From Lysobacterales bacterium (GTDB lineage Bacteria > Pseudomonadota > Gammaproteobacteria > Xanthomonadales > SZUA-36): a DNA stretch of 28,198 bases. Positions 22,473 to 28,198 of this stretch are shown here, piece by piece; position 1 is the stretch's first letter; each line of letters opens with the position of its first letter. Below the pieces are notes generated by a model that was not told the origin of the DNA, did not search any database, and saw nothing but the letters and a program-made list of their open reading frames with translations. The stretch spans positions 1 through 28,198 of the forward strand of contig JAKITM010000025.1 in assembly GCA_021648045.1 (NCBI GenBank). The letters are read 5' to 3'. The translations under genes were made by a program, and so were the position numbers.

Positions 22473-23915
22473 ATGTTTAAACTTATTCCGCAAATCAAGG
22501 CCAATAAATTTATCCAGAGATTATTTGGACCCAACCTTACCCGTAACGGCTTATTAGTTGCCGCATTGTTTGTATTTACTGGTATCGCTATGGGCTTGGT
22601 TAACCCGATGCCGGTGCCAGTGACTACTACATCGCTGAGTAAAGAAATTATTCTGCCTGGGCAGACTAAAAATATCAGTCTGACTTCTGGCCCAGCTTCA
22701 AATTTAACTTCTAGCGCCGATCAAAATTCTGATTCGCATACCCTAGCAACAGATATTGATCAAATATCTGAGGTTATTACGCCAGCAGACCTAAATGCAG
22801 GCTGGGATGTCATTAAAATAGCCTCTGGTCAAACTCTGGATGCTATATTCCGCAATCGGAGTTACAGCGTTTCGCTTTTGCATGAAATCATCAAGCTCAA
22901 TAAAGAAACCAAAAACCTGCCGCGTTTACGCCTAGGCCAAGAGCTCTTATTTAAAGACCATGCCGATGGTAGCTTTTCCCAGTTGCGGGTGGAGTTGGGT
23001 GAAACCCGCTTTATTACCGTATCGCTGGATGAAGAGGGCCTTTCTGTAGCCGATATTTACCGCGAAGTAGATCGCCGCCAACAACACGCTACTGGGGTTA
23101 TTCAGAACTCACTCTTTGTTGCCGGTAAAAATGCCGGGCTTTCCGATAGTATGGTAATGAAACTAGCTAATATTTTTGGTTGGGATATCGATTTTGTTCT
23201 AGACATTCGACAAGGCGATAGCTTTAGCCTGATTTATGAAAAGCTTTACCGTGATGGTGAGTTTCTACGAGACGGTGATATTTATGCGGCTACTTTTGTA
23301 AATCAGGGCGAGATTTTTCGGGCAATTCGCTTTGCCAGTGGCGACGGCTTCAGTTACTTCACTCCTGAAGGTCGAAACATGAAGAAGAGCTTTTTGCGGG
23401 CACCGCTGAACTTCTCCTACATTACCTCTAGTTTCAACCCGAAGCGCTATCACCCGGTTCTTAAACGGGTAAAAGCTCACCGTGGTATTGACTACGGCGC
23501 TCCTAGAGGCACTCCGGTCTATTCAGCTGGGGATGGCAAAGTGATCCGCTCTGCCTACAGTAAATACAACGGCCACCATGTGTTTATTCAACACGCCAAT
23601 GGCATTGTTACCAAATACCTGCATTTCACCAAACGCAAAGTTAAATCCGGGCAACGGGTACGACAGGGACAGACTATTGGTACCGTTGGCTCAACCGGTA
23701 TGGTAACCGGCCCACACTTACATTATGAATTTGTAGTTAATGGGGTACACCGTAACCCACGTACCGTAAAACTACCCAAGGCTGAACCTTTACCGGCGGC
23801 TGAACTACCCGAATTCAAACGCATTGCCGAACCTCTGATTACCCAGTTGAACCAGCTGGACCAAGTACAACTACTAGCCCAAAACACGGCTGTGAGTGAT
23901 GCCAAAGCCGAATAA
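22473..23915 (+). CDS. mepM: Peptidoglycan DD-endopeptidase, M23 family (MepM-like)
   Basis: This 480-residue protein starts at ATG 22473; the frame extends upstream to 22272 but without protein-like features. It has a short cytoplasmic N-terminus, a membrane anchor (NGLLVAALFVFTGIAMGLV, about 27-45), an OapA/LysM-like domain (IKIASGQTLDAIFRNRSYS) and a C-terminal M23 peptidase. Zinc ligands are present: H336 and D340 (HRGID), and H415 and H417 (GPHLHYE). MepM cleaves D-Ala-mDAP cross-links so that new glycan can be inserted. Its end overlaps anmK by 17 bp, coupling wall hydrolysis with recycling. Confidence 0.92.
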   Translation: MFKLIPQIKANKFIQRLFGPNLTRNGLLVAALFVFTGIAMGLVNPMPVPVTTTSLSKEIILPGQTKNISLTSGPASNLTSSADQNSDSHTLATDIDQISEVITPADLNAGWDVIKIASGQTLDAIFRNRSYSVSLLHEIIKLNKETKNLPRLRLGQELLFKDHADGSFSQLRVELGETRFITVSLDEEGLSVADIYREVDRRQQHATGVIQNSLFVAGKNAGLSDSMVMKLANIFGWDIDFVLDIRQGDSFSLIYEKLYRDGEFLRDGDIYAATFVNQGEIFRAIRFASGDGFSYFTPEGRNMKKSFLRAPLNFSYITSSFNPKRYHPVLKRVKAHRGIDYGAPRGTPVYSAGDGKVIRSAYSKYNGHHVFIQHANGIVTKYLHFTKRKVKSGQRVRQGQTIGTVGSTGMVTGPHLHYEFVVNGVHRNPRTVKLPKAEPLPAAELPEFKRIAEPLITQLNQLDQVQLLAQNTAVSDAKAE

Positions 23916-25014
23916 ATATGCCATCGGCTTACTCTCTGGCACCAGCATTGACAGTATTGATGTGGTGCTGGCAGATTTTAGCAGTGCACCACCACAGATA
24001 GTCGCCGTCCACAGCCACCCCTTTCCAACTGGACTGCAGGCTGAGCTTAAACAGCTCGCCGTTGAGATCAATGACTCCTCCCCCCAGTTAACCGATATGA
24101 TGCGCCTGCACGGTGAACTTTCCATCGTTTTCGCCGATGCAGTCAACAAGCTATTGCGTCAGAATCACTGCTCGCGTGAATTAATTGCCGGCATTGGTTT
24201 TCACGGTCAAACCATTGGCCACCAGCCTAAAGCTGAACTGCCTTGGAGCTTGCAACTGGGCGATGCCCACCGTTTGAGCCTGTTAACCGGGCTTTCTGTA
24301 GTGAGTGGCTTCCGTAGCATGGATATGGCTGCCGGCGGTCAGGGCGCGCCATTGGCGCCTTTGTTGCACCGGGAGATTTTTCAGGCAGGCGATACTAGTA
24401 CAGCGGTCGTTAATATTGGTGGCATTGCCAACCTCAGCCACCCGAATGGCAGCGGTTTTGATACCGGTCCCGGCAACTGCTTACTGGATGCCTGGATTCT
24501 GAAAAATAAAAATCAGAACTATGACCAAAACGGTATCTGGGCCGCCAGCGGTCAGACAAACGAAAAGCTGGTAACGAGATGGCTTAAAGATCCCTACTTC
24601 AAACTAGCCTCACCCAAGAGCACCGGTACAGATTATTTTAATTTAGTCTGGCTAGCGCAACACTCATCTCTGGAATCTATCCCAGCCGCAGATGTTCAGG
24701 CCAGTTTGTCTGAACTCACCGCCCACAGTATTGCATCTTCATTGAATTCTGAGCGAGACACTACTATTGCGAAACTACTGGTTTGCGGTGGCGGCGCACA
24801 CAACACCGACTTGATGAAACGCTTGCAAAATCTGTTACCCGATGTCAATGTTTCAACTACCGCAGTGGCCGGCATAGACCCTGATTGGGTCGAGGGCCTG
24901 TTATTCGCCTGGCTCGGCTGGCAAAGACTAAATAATAAACTGGTGGATACCCGCGAAATTACCGGCGCAGAAAAACCCCTGTTATTAGGCGCGATTTATC
25001 AGGCAGTTCTTTAA
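23899..25014 (+). CDS. anmK: Anhydro-N-acetylmuramic acid kinase AnmK
   Basis: This 371-residue protein starts at ATG 23899 (a GTG precedes it in frame). AnmK converts anhMurNAc to MurNAc-6-phosphate in wall recycling. Visible motifs: GLLSGTSIDSIDVVLADF (usually GLMSGTSMDGVDAVL), IGFHGQTIGH, DMAAGGQGAPLAPLLH, VVNIGGIANLS, GFDTGPGNCLLDAW with the catalytic Asp, and LLVCGGGAHNTDLM. The nucleotide-binding loop substitutions are mild and the enzyme looks intact. It is followed by the convergent ampG. Confidence 0.95.
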   Translation: MPKPNKYAIGLLSGTSIDSIDVVLADFSSAPPQIVAVHSHPFPTGLQAELKQLAVEINDSSPQLTDMMRLHGELSIVFADAVNKLLRQNHCSRELIAGIGFHGQTIGHQPKAELPWSLQLGDAHRLSLLTGLSVVSGFRSMDMAAGGQGAPLAPLLHREIFQAGDTSTAVVNIGGIANLSHPNGSGFDTGPGNCLLDAWILKNKNQNYDQNGIWAASGQTNEKLVTRWLKDPYFKLASPKSTGTDYFNLVWLAQHSSLESIPAADVQASLSELTAHSIASSLNSERDTTIAKLLVCGGGAHNTDLMKRLQNLLPDVNVSTTAVAGIDPDWVEGLLFAWLGWQRLNNKLVDTREITGAEKPLLLGAIYQAVL

Positions 25015-25059
25015 TTGTAAGTCAGCCCTGCCTTCTGACCCTGCTATATAAAGCAGAAG

Positions 25060-26328
25060 CTACTCGATTTTTTTAGTTTTTTCATTCCACGGTGCCACTT
25101 TAAGTAGCAGTAACATACCCGGTACGGCAATCGCAGTGCAAAGGAAGAAAAACTGGGTGTAACCAATAGCCTCGATAAGATAGCCCGTTGATGCATTGGC
25201 AAAAATCCGGGGTATAGAAACAAAACTGGAAAACAGTGCAAACTGAGTGGCAGTGAAGGCAATGGAGGTTTCACGCGCCAGATAAGCGGTCAATGCTACT
25301 GTGCCCATGCCTACACCCAGATATTCAAAGCTAACCACCATAAATAACACCAAAGAATCGTGACCAACAACAGACAACCAAGCAAATCCGAGAATTGAAA
25401 CTAACTGCACCACCCCAAACACCCACAGCGCCCGGTTGATACTGACTTTCAGCATAACAATGCCGGCGATAATAGATCCGACAATGGTCGACCAAAGTGT
25501 CGCCACCTTGACCACAGTGCCAATTTCAATCAGGCTAAAGCCCATATCCAGATAAAACGGTGTGGATAGAGCAGTGGCCATATTATCCCCCAGCTTATAC
25601 AGCAGGAGAAAGCCCAGTGTCCATAAGGCACTCTGCCAACCTCTCCTGCCGAAAAACTCTTTGAAAGGCTCCACCACCGCCTCATGCAAGCTATGCGGTG
25701 CTAGAGTATCCTCGCCTACTTCTCGAATCATTAGAGTAGTGATAATGCCTATCCCCATAAAACTTGCCGTCACCCAGTAGACCGTAGTCCATGGCAGAAA
25801 GTCGGAAAGGATCAGCGCCAACGAGCCCGGTACAAGGGATGCAAGACGGTAGGCATTGATAAAGATGGAAGTGCCGGGACCGAGTTCATCATCGGCCAAC
25901 AATTCGCGCCGATAGGCATCAATCACAATATCCTGGGATGCCGAAAACAGCGCCACCAAAAACACCAAACCGACAATCATCTGCATGGAATCATGCGGAT
26001 TGAACATGCCCAAGGCACCGATTGAAAATAACAAGCCGACCTGCGTTAGTAATGCCCAGCCGCGGCGGCGGCCTAAAAATGGCAAACGAAAGCGATCCAT
26101 CAAGGGCGACCAGATAAACTTCCAGGTATACGGTAGTGAGATCAACGAAAACAGACCAATGGTTTTGAGGTCAACATCACTGCTACGCAACCAGGCAGGC
26201 ACCAGTTGAATCAATACAAACAGCGGCAGACCCGAGGTAAAACCCAGAAACAGGCAGGTCAGCATTTTTCGGCTGCGGAGTATCTGCTGCCAGTTGCGTT
26301 GAGGTTTAACTGATGGATCTACAATCAT
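25060..26328 (-). CDS. ampG: Muropeptide permease AmpG (MFS)
   Basis: This 422-residue MFS protein has about 12 membrane segments. AmpG features include FLGFTSGLPLFVLIQLVPAW near the N-terminus, FIWSPLMDRFRLPFLGRRRG, FSASQDIVIDAYRRELL, and the second-half ALTAYLARETSIAFTATQFALFSS and IPRIFANASTGYL. AmpG imports GlcNAc-anhMurNAc muropeptides for recycling. It lies back to back with efpL and convergent with anmK, whose substrate is derived from imported muropeptides, so the linkage is functionally sensible. Confidence 0.94.
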   Translation of the reverse strand: MIVDPSVKPQRNWQQILRSRKMLTCLFLGFTSGLPLFVLIQLVPAWLRSSDVDLKTIGLFSLISLPYTWKFIWSPLMDRFRLPFLGRRRGWALLTQVGLLFSIGALGMFNPHDSMQMIVGLVFLVALFSASQDIVIDAYRRELLADDELGPGTSIFINAYRLASLVPGSLALILSDFLPWTTVYWVTASFMGIGIITTLMIREVGEDTLAPHSLHEAVVEPFKEFFGRRGWQSALWTLGFLLLYKLGDNMATALSTPFYLDMGFSLIEIGTVVKVATLWSTIVGSIIAGIVMLKVSINRALWVFGVVQLVSILGFAWLSVVGHDSLVLFMVVSFEYLGVGMGTVALTAYLARETSIAFTATQFALFSSFVSIPRIFANASTGYLIEAIGYTQFFFLCTAIAVPGMLLLLKVAPWNEKTKKIE

Positions 26329-26489
26329 TAATTAAACCGTAAAATCTGTGCTGAAAATAACATTATTCGCAAGTCCTTTAGGTGAAAACCGAATGTTAGC
26401 TGAGATCTAACTCGAACCCCAAAACAACGATAACAAGTATGCCTTAAATCTTCATCATTTACCGATCAGTAAGCCGCGGAATAGTTCAG

Positions 26490-26495
26490 TATAAT
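26490..26495 (+). promoter_or_regulatory. -10 box for efpL
   Basis: A perfect TATAAT lies about 50 bp before the efpL ATG in the 215-bp ampG-efpL spacer. No -35 close to consensus is found at 15-19 bp. GAGG at 26533-26536 is a good ribosome site for ATG 26544. Confidence 0.5.
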
Positions 26496-26543
26496 GACTT
26501 ATTCAGCAGCAAATACTGCAAGTCATTCATCCGAGGATTGAAC

Positions 26544-27110
26544 ATGCCAAAAGCAAGTGATATTAAAAGAGGAACTGTAGTAGAACTGGATGGCAATGTA
26601 TATATTGCCCGCCAAATTGATATTCGCAGGCCATCGGCACGCGGTGCTTCAACTTTGTACAAAATAAAATTCTTTAATGTACGCACCGGCCAAAAGCTGG
26701 AACAAACCCTCAAGGGAGATGACTTTGTAAAAGACGGCGACCTTACCCGCCGCGCGGTTCAATTTTCCTACCGCGAAGGCGAAATGATTATCTTTATGGA
26801 CAATGAAGATTACAGCCAATACACACTGAACGCCGATATGCTGGAAGAGCAACTGGGCTATATGAGCGAAAATCTTGAAGGTATGATCGCCATGTTGGTT
26901 GATGGCGAAATTGTTGGGGTAGAGCTACCCCAGGCAGTAAGCCTTGAGATTACTGAAACCGCACCGGGAATAAAAGGTGCCAGCGCTACTGCCCGTACTA
27001 AGCCAGCGATATTATCTACCGGAATTGAGATTCAAGTACCCGAATATCTGGAAACAGGTGAAATCATAAAAGTAAATACCGCGAATGCCAAATTCATGTC
27101 CCGCGCCTGA
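26544..27110 (+). CDS. efpL: Elongation factor P-like protein EfpL (YeiP)
   Basis: This 188-residue protein starts at ATG 26544; a TTG 6 nt upstream is less well placed. It has three OB/KOW-type domains of the EF-P family. The tip loop reads RRPSARGASTLYK with Arg33 in place of the modified Lys of EF-P, the hallmark of the EfpL subfamily. EfpL relieves ribosome stalling at polyproline and other difficult motifs. The segment QTLKGDDFVKDGDLTRRAVQ and the C-terminal VPEYLETGEIIKVNT are conserved. No EF-P modification genes are nearby, as expected for a factor that does not need them. Confidence 0.95.
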   Translation: MPKASDIKRGTVVELDGNVYIARQIDIRRPSARGASTLYKIKFFNVRTGQKLEQTLKGDDFVKDGDLTRRAVQFSYREGEMIIFMDNEDYSQYTLNADMLEEQLGYMSENLEGMIAMLVDGEIVGVELPQAVSLEITETAPGIKGASATARTKPAILSTGIEIQVPEYLETGEIIKVNTANAKFMSRA

Positions 27111-27168
27111 TTATCCGCTAAACCAGGCCCGGCCCATCAGCTTCTTTGCGAACTCTATAATGCAGGTA

Positions 27169-27215
27169 TAGGAAACCAACAAGGCGCTTTTGGGAGAAAC
27201 AGGAGCGATTTCCTA
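27169..27215. repeat. Long inverted repeat between efpL and the aminotransferase gene
   Basis: Arms TAGGAAA (27169-27175) and TTTCCTA (27209-27215) enclose a second pair, CGCT and AGCG. This makes an interrupted stem in the convergent spacer that reaches the aminotransferase stop. There is no T run. The arms match those of the palindrome at 17943-17960. Confidence 0.35.
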
Positions 27216-28198
27216 GCCTAAAGCCAAAAACCATTGAGCAAGTTTTTGTATTCCCTGTTTTAATTTGTCAAATTCTGCCGATTCATACTCTTTTTTAAGG
27301 ATTTGGCTGCCATCAAAATCAACAAATGCAAGTCGGGCAGTTAAACTTTCAGAGGGCATACCAAAAGCACTACCAGGTAATAAAGCGACACCCGTTTCAT
27401 CCATTATTGCAGTTGTCAGTTGATTACTGGTAGAGACGCCCTTGTTTTTTAGTTGTTCCTGATAAAAAGAAAAGTCGGGAAATAGGTAAAAGCCACCAAC
27501 GGCAGGATGTACTTTAATGCCAATATCAGTTAAACAGTTGGTGCAATAAATACTAATCTGCTTAAGCAGTTTAATCTGTTTTTCTAAAAACTCTTGTGCC
27601 AAGGATTGCTCAGAATACGCTGTGGTGGCCGCTATTTGAATGGGACTTGACGCACAAGAATAGGTTTCTGAGGCAACGCTAATGATCGCCTGAAATAGCT
27701 CTGTTCCCAGTGTTGACGGCACATGGATGAAGCCTAACCGCCAACCGCCTGCACCGCACCATTTTGATAGGCCAGAGGAAGTTATGCTGCCTTCTGGATA
27801 ATGATGTGCTATGGATGCTTGCGGGTAGGAGTAATTAAGCAGGCCATAAATTTCATCTGCAATAACTATGATTTTGTGTTTTTTCATAACCACTGCTAAA
27901 TCGGCGAGTTCCTTTGCTGAATAACTTTGGCCTGATGGGTTGTTGGGATAATTCAGCACTAGAATTAATGGTACTTCAGGGTTCTTTCTATTATTACAAA
28001 AATCATCCAATGATTGTGCTGTTAAATTCCATCGATCTTCAAATCTTGTGCTTATCCAGCTATGTTTATGTCCTGCCAATTTTGCCTGAGGTTCATAAGA
28101 AACCCAACTTGGTGCAGGTAGTAGTACTTCAGCGTGGTCAAAAGCTGCCATGACACTGAAGATTAATATTTTGCTGCCAGCACCGACGATAATTTCAT
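27213..28198 (-). CDS. PLP-dependent class I aminotransferase, 5' end outside the window
   Basis: The frame is open to the window edge (codons EIIVGAGSKILIFSVMAAFD), so the Met at 28151 is internal. Family motifs: LLPAPSWVSYEPQAKLAG, LNYPNNPSGQSYS (cofactor Asn), IADEIYGLLNY (Asp pairing with the pyridine nitrogen) and SGLSKWCGAGGWRLGF with the Schiff-base Lys. It resembles aspartate/aromatic aminotransferases of fold type I; the exact substrate cannot be told. Codons look more AT-rich than in the gsp or chp genes. Confidence 0.88.
   Translation of the reverse strand, partial: EIIVGAGSKILIFSVMAAFDHAEVLLPAPSWVSYEPQAKLAGHKHSWISTRFEDRWNLTAQSLDDFCNNRKNPEVPLILVLNYPNNPSGQSYSAKELADLAVVMKKHKIIVIADEIYGLLNYSYPQASIAHHYPEGSITSSGLSKWCGAGGWRLGFIHVPSTLGTELFQAIISVASETYSCASSPIQIAATTAYSEQSLAQEFLEKQIKLLKQISIYCTNCLTDIGIKVHPAVGGFYLFPDFSFYQEQLKNKGVSTSNQLTTAIMDETGVALLPGSAFGMPSESLTARLAFVDFDGSQILKKEYESAEFDKLKQGIQKLAQWFLALG

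Noticed and set aside
25031..25080. Hairpin and T-rich stretch between anmK and ampG
   Set aside because: The CTGCT/AGCAG stem is only 5 bp and the T run begins well away from it, inside the end of ampG.

Overview
The window reads as a chromosomal segment of a free-living, probably aquatic gammaproteobacterium. It carries a Pseudomonas-type Chp/Pil chemosensory kinase, a type II secretion (T2SS) operon, erpA, nudE-cysQ, tyrS/mepM/anmK and ampG. The mix of Pseudomonas-like gene pairs with moderate GC suggests Cellvibrionales-like lineages, but this is an inference and no species is claimed. Both ends cut genes: a ChpA-like hybrid kinase on the left and a class I aminotransferase on the right.

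Layout. 1-3174: the 3' part of chpA, with a 15-bp coding tandem repeat, followed by an overlapping CheW-like gene. 3215-3946 (-): rsmE. 4123-9727: gspG-H-I-J-K-L-M-N, a tight operon coding pseudopilins and inner-membrane platform proteins; gspC, D, E and F are not present here. 9741-12014: an inositol-monophosphatase-family phosphatase (HisN-like), nudE and cysQ, continuing the same direction almost without gaps. 12209-16266: a membrane coiled-coil protein, erpA, nudC, ampE and btuF. 16269-20396: a rearranged accessory locus. 20488-22230 (-): a Nudix hydrolase resembling MTH1, and tyrS. 22473-25014: mepM-like endopeptidase and anmK. 25060-26328 (-): ampG. 26544-27110: efpL. 27213-28198 (-): aminotransferase, partial.

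The accessory locus is the most unusual part. Two directly repeated 1101-bp units (16342-17442 and 17973-19073) each hold a promoter, a 318-codon gene and a terminator. The genes are clear relatives of integron integrases (IntI), including the IntI-specific insertion. Both have lost the catalytic tyrosine, the box II histidine and the beta-strand lysine, yet both are open, equal in length and about 80% identical in protein by eye. They therefore look like maintained, recombination-dead IntI derivatives. Around them lie broken genes: a short ORF after btuF that ends where unit 1 begins, a frameshifted and N-terminally truncated CCG-domain Fe-S protein, and the first codons of a DUF3501-like gene.

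Functional themes: surface sensing and motility (chp), protein secretion (gsp), nucleotide clean-up (nudE, cysQ, nudC, MTH1-like Nudix), Fe-S maturation (erpA) and peptidoglycan turnover or recycling (ampE, mepM, anmK, ampG). All functional calls come from reading translated sequence against remembered family motifs; no database search was run.
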